Source: Polyangiaceae bacterium
GTDB lineage: Bacteria; Myxococcota_A; Polyangia; Polyangiales; Polyangiaceae
Assembly (NCBI GenBank): GCA_022842465.1
Contig: JALHPN010000008.1
Coordinates: 1-64,000 of the forward strand
DNA length: 64,000 nt
Direction: 5' to 3'
In this document: positions 19,985 to 28,586 of the stretch, piece by piece
How positions within the stretch are numbered: the stretch's first letter is position 1
Layout: every line of letters starts with the position of its first letter
The notes under the pieces: generated by a model
Told to the model about the DNA's origin: nothing
Seen by the model: only the letters and a program-made list of their open reading frames with translations
The model's database searches: none
Position numbers and translations under genes: made by a program

Positions 19985-21376
19985 ATGATCGAGCGTTTCG
20001 CGATCCTGGGAGCCGCGGGCGATCTGACGCGCCGCTACCTCATGCCTGCGCTCGCTCGGCTCTCGGCCGAGGGCGCGTTCGAGCCCAGCCGGGAGCTCGA
20101 GGTGGTCGGCGTCGCGCGCGACGACTGGAGCACCGCGGACTTCAGAGCTCGGATCCGCGCAGGTCTCGAGGAGCTGGCGCCGGACTTGTCCCGCGAGAAA
20201 CTGGAAGCGTTCGTGCGTCGCCTCCGATTCGCGCGCTCCGACGTGACCGATCCCCAGACGCTGAAGCGGGTCCTCGAGCCCGCGAGGGGCCCCGTGGTCG
20301 CGTACCTCGCGCTTCCGCCCGCCGCCTTCGGGCCGACGATCGCCGCGCTCTCGGCCGTCGGCCTGGCGGACGGGAGCCGCATCGTCGTCGAGAAGCCCTT
20401 CGGCGACGGCCTGGCGTCGGCCAGAGAGCTCAACGGCCTCCTCCACGATTCGTTCGACGAGCGCTCCGTCTTCCGCATCGACCACTTCCTCGGCAAGCAG
20501 ACGGCACAGAACCTCCTCGGCCTCCGCTTCGCCAACCGGCTCTTCGAGCCGATCTGGAACAACCAGCACATCGAGCGCGTCGAGATCCGGTGGGACGAGA
20601 CGCTCGCCCTCGAGGGCCGAGCCGCCTACTACGACCGGGCGGGCGCGCTCAGGGACATGCTGCAGAATCACCTCCTCCAGCTCCTCTGCTTGGTGGCGAT
20701 GGAGCCGCCAACGAGCCTCGGAGAGCGCGATCTGCGCGATCGCAAGGTCGACGTCCTGCGTGCGGTACGGCGCCTCTCCGGCGAGGAGATCGCGAAGCAT
20801 ACCCTGCGGGCACGCTACGGCGCGGGCACGAGCGGCGCGCGAAGCATTCCCGCGTACGTCGACGAAGACGGCGTCGATCCCGCGCGCGATACCGAGACGT
20901 TCGCGCAGGCGACCTTGCTCCTCGACAACTGGCGGTGGAGCGGTGTGCCGTTCACGCTGCGGTCCGGCAAGGCGCTCGCCGAGGACCGCCACGAGATCAC
21001 GGTCCACTTCCGTCCGGTTCCGCACCTCGCGTTCGGGCAAGACGAGGACCCGGCACCCAACGCCGTCCGCATCACGTTCGACCCCGACCGCGTGCGGGTC
21101 GACCTGAACGTGAACGGCCCCGGGGATCCGTTTCGCCTCGAGCCTGCCGCGCTCACCATGAGCCTCTCGCCGCAGCGGATCAGCGCGTACGGCAAGCTCT
21201 TGCTCGACATCCTCGAGGGCGACCCGACGCTCTCGATCCGCGACGACGAGGCCGAGGAGTCGTGGCGCATCGTCGAACCCATCCTCGAGCACTGGCGTAC
21301 GGGCGCCGTGCGGATGCAAACGTACCCATCAGGCGAGGCCTTCGAGCCGACGACGACGGGAGGAGAGCCGCGATGA
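19985..21376 (+). CDS. zwf: Glucose-6-phosphate 1-dehydrogenase
   Basis: ILGAAGDLTRRYLMPAL; RIDHFLGKQTAQNLLGLRFANRLFEPIWNNQHIERVEI. Confidence 0.95.
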   Translation: MIERFAILGAAGDLTRRYLMPALARLSAEGAFEPSRELEVVGVARDDWSTADFRARIRAGLEELAPDLSREKLEAFVRRLRFARSDVTDPQTLKRVLEPARGPVVAYLALPPAAFGPTIAALSAVGLADGSRIVVEKPFGDGLASARELNGLLHDSFDERSVFRIDHFLGKQTAQNLLGLRFANRLFEPIWNNQHIERVEIRWDETLALEGRAAYYDRAGALRDMLQNHLLQLLCLVAMEPPTSLGERDLRDRKVDVLRAVRRLSGEEIAKHTLRARYGAGTSGARSIPAYVDEDGVDPARDTETFAQATLLLDNWRWSGVPFTLRSGKALAEDRHEITVHFRPVPHLAFGQDEDPAPNAVRITFDPDRVRVDLNVNGPGDPFRLEPAALTMSLSPQRISAYGKLLLDILEGDPTLSIRDDEAEESWRIVEPILEHWRTGAVRMQTYPSGEAFEPTTTGGEPR

Positions 21377-22173
21377 CCCAGGACACCTCACGAGAGCGCC
21401 CACGGCCGGACCTCGGCGAGGCCTCGTCGGCGCTCGTTCGCGTGTACGCGACCGAGGCGGAGGCGTCGCGCAGCGGCGCACGGTCGTTCGCGGACCGCGC
21501 GCTCGAGGCGGTCGCAGAGCGAGGCCGCTTCACCGTGGCGCTGAGCGGCGGGGACACGCCCCGCCTCATGTACGAGATGCTCGCGACGCCCGAGCTCGCG
21601 CGCTCGATCCCGTGGGATCGGGTGCACGTCTTCTGGGGAGACGACCGCGGCGTCGCGCCGGATCATCCTCGGAGCAACTTCCGGATGGCGCGCGAGGCGC
21701 TGCTCGACCACGTCGACATCCCCGCCGCGAACGTCCACCGCATTCAGGGCGAGCTGCCGGCGACCGAGGCCGCGAGGCTCTACGAGAGCGAGCTTCGCAG
21801 CGTGTTCGGTGGGGGTCCCGCGCTGCCACGCTTCGATCTGATTCACCTCGGCATCGGCGGGGACGGGCACACGGCGTCGCTCTTCCCCGGCGAGCCGAGT
21901 CTGCACGAGAGCTCGAGGTGGGTGCTCGACGCGATCGATCGCAGTCACCACGACGAACCCCGTGTGACCTTCACGTTTCCGGTGATCAACGCCGCGCGTG
22001 CGGTCGAGGTCCTCGTCCTCGAGCCAGCGAAGGCCGACGTCGTGCACCGCGTGCTGAGCGAGCGAGGAGAGGTGGACGTGCTCCCCGCGCGTGGCATCGC
22101 GCCGACGGGCGAGCACGTCTGGCTGCTCTCGACGGGGGCCGCCCGACGGCTCGCGTCAGCGGGGCAGCGATGA
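21373..22173 (+). CDS. pgl: 6-phosphogluconolactonase
   Basis: RFTVALSGGDTPRLMYEML; VFWGDDRGVAPDHPRSNFRMAREALLDH; 4-nt overlap with zwf. Confidence 0.92.
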   Translation: MTQDTSRERPRPDLGEASSALVRVYATEAEASRSGARSFADRALEAVAERGRFTVALSGGDTPRLMYEMLATPELARSIPWDRVHVFWGDDRGVAPDHPRSNFRMAREALLDHVDIPAANVHRIQGELPATEAARLYESELRSVFGGGPALPRFDLIHLGIGGDGHTASLFPGEPSLHESSRWVLDAIDRSHHDEPRVTFTFPVINAARAVEVLVLEPAKADVVHRVLSERGEVDVLPARGIAPTGEHVWLLSTGAARRLASAGQR

Positions 22174-23978
22174 CCGACCGCGTCGCGAACCAGGAGATGC
22201 GAATCGAGGACTACGCCCTCATCGGCGACTGCGAGACGGCCGCTCTCGTGTCGATCGACGGGTCGATCGACTGGCTGTGCCTTCCGCGCTTCGACTCCCC
22301 CGCGTCCTTCGCGGCGCTCCTCGGGTCGAGCGCGCATGGTCGGTTCCGGGTCGCGCCGTGCGCGCCCGCGCCGAAGGTCACGCGGTCGTATCGCCCGGGG
22401 ACGCTCGTCCTGGAGACGCGCTTCGACACGCCGGACGGCGCCGTCACCGTCATCGACTTCATGCCCGTGCGGTCGGGTCTGGCGGACGTCGTGCGCATCG
22501 TCCGAGGCGAGCGGGGGGCCGTCGCGATGCAGCTCGAGCTGGCGCCGCGCTTCGACTACGGCTCGAGCGCTCCGTGGCTGTCCGTGGTCGACGGGGGCGC
22601 CCTCGCCGTCGCAGGTCCGGACGCGCTCCGGCTGACCATCGGCGTGCCGCTCGTGATCGAGGACGAGGCCGTCACCGCCACGTTCACGGTGCGCGCGGGC
22701 GAGCAGCTCGCGATGCACCTCACGTGGGCGCCTTCCCACGTCACGATGCCTCCGGCTCCTGACGCGCGCGAGCGGCTCGAGGCCACGACGCGCTTCTGGA
22801 CCGAGTGGTCCCGTGCCTGCACGGTCGAGGGCCCGGACCGGGAGGCAGTGATCCGCTCGATGATCACGCTGAAAGCGCTGACGTACGCGCCCACGGGCGC
22901 GATCGTCGCGGCGCCGACGACCTCGCTCCCCGAGCACGTCGGCGGCGTCCGCAACTGGGACTACCGCTTCTGCTGGCTGCGCGACGCGACGTTCACCATC
23001 CTCGCGCTGATGGATGCCGGCTACGAGAGCGAAGCGCTCGCCTTCCGCGAGTGGCTCCTCCGAGCGACGGCAGGCAAGGCCTCGCAGGTGCAGATCATGT
23101 ACGGCCTCGCCGGTGAGCGGCGCCTCGATGAGCGCGAGCTCCCTTGGCTGCCCGGGTTCGCCCGCTCGGCGCCCGTTCGGATCGGTAACGGCGCGTACGA
23201 CCAGTTCCAGCTCGACGTCTTCGGCGAGGTGATGGACGCGCTGCATCAGTGCTGGCGTCGCGGCCTCGGCCCCGGGCTCGTCGGCTGGAAGCTCGAGCGC
23301 GTGATGATGGACTTCGTGGAGACCGCCTGGGAGCGCCCCGACGAGGGGATCTGGGAGGTGCGCGGCCCGCGACGTCACTTCACGCATTCGAAGGTGATGG
23401 CGTGGGTCGCCGTCGACCGCGCCGTGCGCGCCGTCGAGGAGCTCGGACTCGAGGGCCCGCTCGACCGCTGGCGCGCGCTCCGCGCGCAGATCCACGAGCA
23501 GGTCTGTCGCGAAGGCTACGACGCCGACAGGGGCGCGTTCGTGCAGTTCTACGGATCGAAGCACCTCGATGCGAGCTTGCTCACGATCCCGCTCGTCGGA
23601 TTCTTGCCCGCCAAGGACCCGCGTGTCCGCGGAACGATCGAGGCGATCGAGCGAGAGCTCACCACCGACGGCTTCGTGGCGCGGTACCGGACCGACCCCG
23701 ACGTCGACGGACTCCCGCCGGGGGAGGCCGCCTTCCTGCTCTGCTCGTTCTGGTTGGTCGACTGTCTCGGCCTGCTCGGTCGGCGCGCCGAAGCGCGCGC
23801 GCTCTTCGAGAAGCTGCTCGCGATCCGGAACGACGTCGGGCTCCTCTCGGAGAGCTACGACGTGGGCTCCCGTCGCCTCGCGGGAAACTTTCCACAGGCC
23901 TTCTCCCACATCGGCCTGGTGACGGCGGCGGGGCTCTTCGCGAAGCGTCTCCACGACCCCGACGCGCGGTCGCGGTAG
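22170..23978 (+). CDS. Glycoside hydrolase family 15 protein (glucoamylase/trehalase-like)
   Basis: IEDYALIGDCETAALVSIDGSIDWLCLPRFDSPASFAALLG; VRNWDYRFCWLRDATFTILALMDAGY. Confidence 0.92.
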   Translation: MTDRVANQEMRIEDYALIGDCETAALVSIDGSIDWLCLPRFDSPASFAALLGSSAHGRFRVAPCAPAPKVTRSYRPGTLVLETRFDTPDGAVTVIDFMPVRSGLADVVRIVRGERGAVAMQLELAPRFDYGSSAPWLSVVDGGALAVAGPDALRLTIGVPLVIEDEAVTATFTVRAGEQLAMHLTWAPSHVTMPPAPDARERLEATTRFWTEWSRACTVEGPDREAVIRSMITLKALTYAPTGAIVAAPTTSLPEHVGGVRNWDYRFCWLRDATFTILALMDAGYESEALAFREWLLRATAGKASQVQIMYGLAGERRLDERELPWLPGFARSAPVRIGNGAYDQFQLDVFGEVMDALHQCWRRGLGPGLVGWKLERVMMDFVETAWERPDEGIWEVRGPRRHFTHSKVMAWVAVDRAVRAVEELGLEGPLDRWRALRAQIHEQVCREGYDADRGAFVQFYGSKHLDASLLTIPLVGFLPAKDPRVRGTIEAIERELTTDGFVARYRTDPDVDGLPPGEAAFLLCSFWLVDCLGLLGRRAEARALFEKLLAIRNDVGLLSESYDVGSRRLAGNFPQAFSHIGLVTAAGLFAKRLHDPDARSR

Positions 23979-24043
23979 CGGCGCCAGCCCCGCGCTCCAC
24001 GCGCGGCCGAGCCGCCGTGAGAAGCGTGATAGACCGTCGAGGA

Positions 24044-24649
24044 ATGCACGACGCCTACCGGTACCGCGCCGAGGACGGACGGTTCTGCATCGACATCCGC
24101 TTGAAGAGCTCCCGGCAGCTCTTCGACGGGCGCGATCCGGCGCCGTTTCGCGAGCGAGACCTCGATGAACGCGCGGTCGAATACCTCGTGGGCGCCGTGC
24201 AAGAGCTCCCCCGCGACGCCGTCTTCAAGATCGTCTTCTGGATCTCCGACGAGCCGTCACCGCAGCTCTCCGACGCCATGCTCGTCGAGGCCGTGCAAGG
24301 GCACTTCCGCTACGAAGAGCAGCATCTCGATCGGCAGCTTCGCCAGCACGTCCGGCGCGGACAGCTCTATCTCCTGCTCGGGCTCACCATCCTCGTCGTC
24401 TTCCTGACGTTGGCGGAGCTGACGACGGGCCTCCCGGCGGGGCATGTGCGGCAAGTCCTCCGCGAGGGCCTGGTGATCACGGGGTGGGTGGCGATGTGGC
24501 GCCCCCTCGAGGCCCTCCTCTACGACTGGTGGCCGCTCCTCCAAGCGCGTCGGATCAGGCGACGGCTTCGCCAAGCCCCGATGCAGGTGCTGCAGGAACC
24601 CGGTCCAGACGCGGGAGAGAGACACAGCGATCACGCACGCGCACCGTAG
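24044..24649 (+). CDS. Conserved hypothetical membrane protein
   Basis: FCIDIRLKSSRQLFDGRDPAPFRERDLDERAVEYLV; one or two TM segments. Confidence 0.6.
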   Translation: MHDAYRYRAEDGRFCIDIRLKSSRQLFDGRDPAPFRERDLDERAVEYLVGAVQELPRDAVFKIVFWISDEPSPQLSDAMLVEAVQGHFRYEEQHLDRQLRQHVRRGQLYLLLGLTILVVFLTLAELTTGLPAGHVRQVLREGLVITGWVAMWRPLEALLYDWWPLLQARRIRRRLRQAPMQVLQEPGPDAGERHSDHARAP

Positions 24650-24657
24650 AGCGACAA

Positions 24658-25164
24658 TCACGGGACGGCGCCGCCGACGCGAGCGAGGGCGCCGCGGACG
24701 AGGGAGACGACCTCGTCGGGAGGGGCCGCGCAGTCCACCGTGAGCGCGTCTTCGGGAGGTTCGAGCGCGGCGAGCTGGCTCTCCAGCAGCTCTCTCGGCA
24801 TGAAGTGGCCATCGCGCTCGCGCAGCCGAGCTGCCAGCGTCTCGACGGGGACGACGAGATGCACGAAGCGGACGTGGCCGCGCCCGCTCTCCCGGAGCGC
24901 ACGACGATGTGAGCGGCGGAGTGACGAGCACGCGACGACGACGTTCGACTCGGCGTCCACCCAGCCCCGGACGGCCGCAGCAAGCGCTGCGATCCACGGA
25001 GCGCGGTCGTCGTCGTCGAGCGGCCTACGCGCCGACATCTTCGCGATGCTCTCGGGCGTGTGGAGGTCGTCGGCGTCGACGAACGCATATCCCATCTCCG
25101 CAGCCAGTCGCCGGCCAATGGTCGTCTTGCCCGCGCCCGAGACGCCCATGACCACGATGACCAT
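24658..25164 (-). CDS. gntK: Gluconokinase
   Basis: MVIVVMGVSGAGKTTIGRRLAAEMGYAFVDADDLHTPESIAKM; DGHFMPRELLESQLAALE. Confidence 0.92.
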   Translation of the reverse strand: MVIVVMGVSGAGKTTIGRRLAAEMGYAFVDADDLHTPESIAKMSARRPLDDDDRAPWIAALAAAVRGWVDAESNVVVACSSLRRSHRRALRESGRGHVRFVHLVVPVETLAARLRERDGHFMPRELLESQLAALEPPEDALTVDCAAPPDEVVSLVRGALARVGGAVP

Positions 25165-25622
25165 CAGAACCTCGCGCCGCGCGCCTCATAGCCGTGGCGG
25201 ACGATGGCTCGGACGTCGGGCCAATCCTGGCAACCGACGTCGCTGCGGCGCTCCCACTCTTCGCGCAGCTCTTGCTCGAGAGCGGAGTCCCACCCCTCGT
25301 GCTTCCCGCCGAACTCTTCGCGGGCGCAATACCCGTAGCAAAGCGCCGGCTCGGCATCATCCCATCGAAGGCCCGTGCTCCACGCCCCGCCCTCCGGGGC
25401 CGCCGGGTCCCGAGGCGTGGTCGCATGCGGCGCCGGCATGGCCGCCGTGCCGATCGCTTGCTTCACCGTGTCGTCGACGTCCTGGCCGAGCTCGCGGCCA
25501 CCGAGGTGCAAGTCGGACTTCGTCTGCTCCCAGTCGCGGCGTAAGGCCTCCTTCGCGCGCTCCCACGCGCTTCCGTGCCTCTCGTTCGTCCACCAGACCG
25601 GCTGCCACCCTGCGCTACTCAT
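25164..25622 (-). CDS. Hypothetical 152-aa protein
   Basis: WERAKEALRRDWEQTKSDLHLGGRELGQDVDDTVKQ; stop/start overlaps on both sides. Confidence 0.6.
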   Translation of the reverse strand: MSSAGWQPVWWTNERHGSAWERAKEALRRDWEQTKSDLHLGGRELGQDVDDTVKQAIGTAAMPAPHATTPRDPAAPEGGAWSTGLRWDDAEPALCYGYCAREEFGGKHEGWDSALEQELREEWERRSDVGCQDWPDVRAIVRHGYEARGARF

Positions 25623-26014
25623 CTCGGCTCCTCTGCGGTCGCGCTCGGCGCGATTCGCCGCGCTGGTCGACGAGCTGCAACGGGCGGGCCACCCCCGCGC
25701 TCCGGTGCGCCGGAGATGTTCGGCAGCGCCAAGTGGAGCGCCGTCTTGACGACGAGATGGGCGCTCACGGGTGCGGTCAAGAAGAGGAAGACCGTGACGA
25801 GAAGCTCGTGGAAGCTCGGCGCCGCCGTGGTCGCGCTGAAGTACAAGGAGGAGCCGATCAACGTCGCGCCGACGCCGAGCGTCGTCGCCTTCGTCGGCCC
25901 GTGGACCCGCGAGTAGAGATCGGGAAGCCGAGCCAGCCCGATCGAGCCGATCAGCGCGAAGGACGCACCGACCAGAAGCAGCGCGGACACGACGGTCTCC
26001 AGGATGATGGACAT
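25619..26014 (-). CDS. mnhG: Mrp/Mnh antiporter subunit G
   Basis: GSIGLARLPDLYSRVHGPTKATTLGVGATLIG signature. Confidence 0.85.
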   Translation of the reverse strand: MSIILETVVSALLLVGASFALIGSIGLARLPDLYSRVHGPTKATTLGVGATLIGSSLYFSATTAAPSFHELLVTVFLFLTAPVSAHLVVKTALHLALPNISGAPERGGGPPVAARRPARRIAPSATAEEPR

Positions 26015-26021
26015 GGTGAGG

Positions 26022-26291
26022 TCACTCCACGATGTCGCCGCGCAAGAGGAACTTGCAGAGGGCGACGGTACCCACGAAGCCCATCATCGCGATGACGAGG
26101 GCGGCCTCGAAGTACAGCTGGCTCGAGCGGTGGATCCCGAGGAGCACGACGAGCGCGATCGAGTTCACGTAGAGCGTGTCGAGCGCGAGCACACGATCGA
26201 CGGCGCTCGGCCCGCGGACGATTCGCGCGAAGTTGAGGGCCAGCGCCGCCGTCACGAGCACGAGCGCACAGCGAACCGCCACCGCTAGCAT
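26022..26291 (-). CDS. mnhF: Mrp/Mnh antiporter subunit F
   Basis: FARIVRGPSAVDRVLALDTLYVNSIALVVLLG; start at internal ATG of ORF track entry. Confidence 0.85.
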   Translation of the reverse strand: MLAVAVRCALVLVTAALALNFARIVRGPSAVDRVLALDTLYVNSIALVVLLGIHRSSQLYFEAALVIAMMGFVGTVALCKFLLRGDIVE

Positions 26292-26782
26292 TCGAACGCC
26301 TCCTTCACGAGGGTCTCGTATCGATCCTTGATACGGGCGATCTCCGCGGCGACGTCGTCGATCGCGAGGCCGTGTACCAGCAGCGTGCGGCGGTCGCCGC
26401 TGAGATTCGCGGACACGGTTCCTGGCGTCAGCGAGATCACGCTCGCCAGGAGGGTGATGGCGTGCCCGGTCTCGACGGCGAGCGGTAGCTCGAGGAAGCG
26501 CGGTCGGAGACGTCGCTTCGGTCCGAGGACGAGCAGGGCGACGCGCACGTTGGCGATGACGATGTCCGCGCCCACGCGAACCGCGAGTCGAGCCAGCGGG
26601 AGATAGCGAACGTGCGCGGGATACTCGGGCCAGAACCGCGCCGAGAACAGCGGAATGCCGATCGCGAGCGCCGCGCCCAGAAGCACGGCGGCGACGGTGA
26701 CGCCGTTCTGTGCGAGCAGCCAGGTGAGAAGGACGGCGACGCTGACGGCTGGCTGGGGGAAGACCTTGTGGAGCACGTTCAC
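26285..26782 (-). CDS. mnhE: Mrp/Mnh antiporter subunit E
   Basis: GHAITLLASVISLTPGTVSANLSGDRRTLLVHGLAID; GTG start. Confidence 0.85.
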   Translation of the reverse strand: MNVLHKVFPQPAVSVAVLLTWLLAQNGVTVAAVLLGAALAIGIPLFSARFWPEYPAHVRYLPLARLAVRVGADIVIANVRVALLVLGPKRRLRPRFLELPLAVETGHAITLLASVISLTPGTVSANLSGDRRTLLVHGLAIDDVAAEIARIKDRYETLVKEAFEC

Positions 26783-28257
26783 CTCGCACCGAGCACGGCT
26801 CGAACATAGGTGTCGCGGTCGCGGAGCTGCTCCTCCGTGAGCGAGGCATAGTCCATCAGTGGACCAGCGAAGACCGAGGACGCGGCGATGACCGCGAACA
26901 GGGCGAGGGGTACGCCGAGAGGGGCGCGGCTGACACCGCCGGTTTGCTCGGCGGGGACGTCCCAGAACACGGTGCTCGCCGCACGCGCACATGCGACGAG
27001 GCCGAGGAGGCTGGAGACCAGCATGACGCCGAGCGTGGTCGCGCCGAGCGGCGTGTCGGGGAGCGCGGCGAGGAGCGCCGCCTTCCCCAGGAAGCCCGAG
27101 AGCGGTGGAAACCCGACGACCGCGATCGACGAGAACAGAAAGCACGCACCGAGCGCGCCAGCCTGGGGTCCGATCGCGCCTCGCTCGATGCGATCGCCCG
27201 AAGGGCGCCGCGCCTGCGCGATGCAGCCGACGACGAGGAAGGCCGCAGCGACGCTCACCGTGCTGTGGCCGAGGTAGAAGAGCCCCGCGCCGACCGCGTG
27301 CCCTGCGAGCAGCACGCCCGTGAGCATCACGCCGACCGAGCTGACGAGCAGGTAGCTCTGCATTCGGCCGAGCTCCCGACTGACGACCGCGCCGACCCCC
27401 GCGATCAGCTGCGTCGCGAGGGCGGCGGGCAAGAGCCACGCGACGACCTCCCGCGTGGCGTCTGGCGCGAGCGAGATCGCGCGAACGATGCAGTAGACAC
27501 CGACCTTGGTCATGATCGCGAAGGAGGTCGCCACCTCCGGACGCGCGACGGGGTACGCGCGCGTGAGCCAGAAGTGGAGCGGCGCCACGCCCGCCTTGAG
27601 GGCGAACACGATCGCGAAGAGCGCGAACGCGACGTGCACGAGAGGGCGATCCGACATCGGCAGCTCGGAGAGGCGGCTCGCGACGTGCGCCATGTTGAGT
27701 GCCCCCGTGCTGCCGTAGAGGACGGCGAGCCCCACCAGGAAGAGAGTCGACGCGATGAGGTTCGCCACGACGTAGGGGATGGCCGCGCGCATGCGTGGGG
27801 CGCCCTTTCCGTGGAGGAGCAGGCAGTACGACGCGATCAGGAGGACCTCGAAGAACACGAACAGGTTGAAGAAGTCCCCCGTGAGGAACGCGCCGTGGAC
27901 CCCGGCGAGTTGCAGATGGACGAAGGCGTGGAAGTGTCGGCCGCGGGCGTCCCCGCCGCGGAGCGCGTGGGCGATGGCGGCGAGCGTGACGACGTCTGCG
28001 AGGACGAGCATCGCCGCCGAGAGCCGGTCGACGACGAGCAGGATTCCAAAAGGCGACTCCCAGCCGCCGACCCGGTACACGATGGTGTCCTCGGCCGTCG
28101 CCGAGAGCGCGAGCGCCGCGGAGACGGCGAGCGAGAGCACGATGGCCGACGCGGACACCACCCGCCGGGCGCCCTGCCGGTCCGCGGCGCCGAGCAGCAC
28201 CAGCACGGCCGCGGCGAGCAACGGAATCAGGACGGAGACGACGGCGGTGTGCGTCAT
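26779..28257 (-). CDS. mnhD: Mrp/Mnh antiporter subunit D
   Basis: Proton-pumping-subunit pattern LKAGVAPLHFWLTRAYPVARPEVATSFAIMTKVGVYCIVR. Confidence 0.88.
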   Translation of the reverse strand: MTHTAVVSVLIPLLAAAVLVLLGAADRQGARRVVSASAIVLSLAVSAALALSATAEDTIVYRVGGWESPFGILLVVDRLSAAMLVLADVVTLAAIAHALRGGDARGRHFHAFVHLQLAGVHGAFLTGDFFNLFVFFEVLLIASYCLLLHGKGAPRMRAAIPYVVANLIASTLFLVGLAVLYGSTGALNMAHVASRLSELPMSDRPLVHVAFALFAIVFALKAGVAPLHFWLTRAYPVARPEVATSFAIMTKVGVYCIVRAISLAPDATREVVAWLLPAALATQLIAGVGAVVSRELGRMQSYLLVSSVGVMLTGVLLAGHAVGAGLFYLGHSTVSVAAAFLVVGCIAQARRPSGDRIERGAIGPQAGALGACFLFSSIAVVGFPPLSGFLGKAALLAALPDTPLGATTLGVMLVSSLLGLVACARAASTVFWDVPAEQTGGVSRAPLGVPLALFAVIAASSVFAGPLMDYASLTEEQLRDRDTYVRAVLGAR

Positions 28258-28586
28258 GCGTCCTCCTCGCCACCGTCGACGTGGTCGCTCCCCGTCGCGC
28301 GCCGCGCACGCAGCGCCAGCACGACGAGGAACGCCGTCATGCCGAAGCCGATCACGATCGCCGTCAGGACGAGCGCCTGCGGAAGGGGGTCGGCGTAACC
28401 CGTTCCTCCCGGCTCGATGATCGGCGGCCGCACGGCGCTCAGCCGTCCGCTCGCGAGCAGGAAGAGGTTGGTCGCGTACGAGACGAGGGTGAATCCGAGG
28501 ATGACCGAGAACGTGCGCGCCTGCATCAGCAGGTACGCACCGCTCGCGAACAGCACGCCGATCACACCGGCGATCAGGGCAGCCAT
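28254..28586 (-). CDS. mnhC: Mrp/Mnh antiporter subunit C
   Basis: NuoK-like MAALIAGVIGVLFASGAYLLMQARTFSVILGFTLVSYATNLFLL; DPLPQALVLTAIVIGFGMTAF. Confidence 0.88.
   Translation of the reverse strand: MAALIAGVIGVLFASGAYLLMQARTFSVILGFTLVSYATNLFLLASGRLSAVRPPIIEPGGTGYADPLPQALVLTAIVIGFGMTAFLVVLALRARRATGSDHVDGGEEDA

Noticed and set aside
19031-23954. Long minus-strand ORFs (762 aa at 19031-21319, 669 aa at 21945-23954)
   Set aside because: Antisense to zwf, pgl and GH15, which show clear family motifs; no motifs in the antisense frames.
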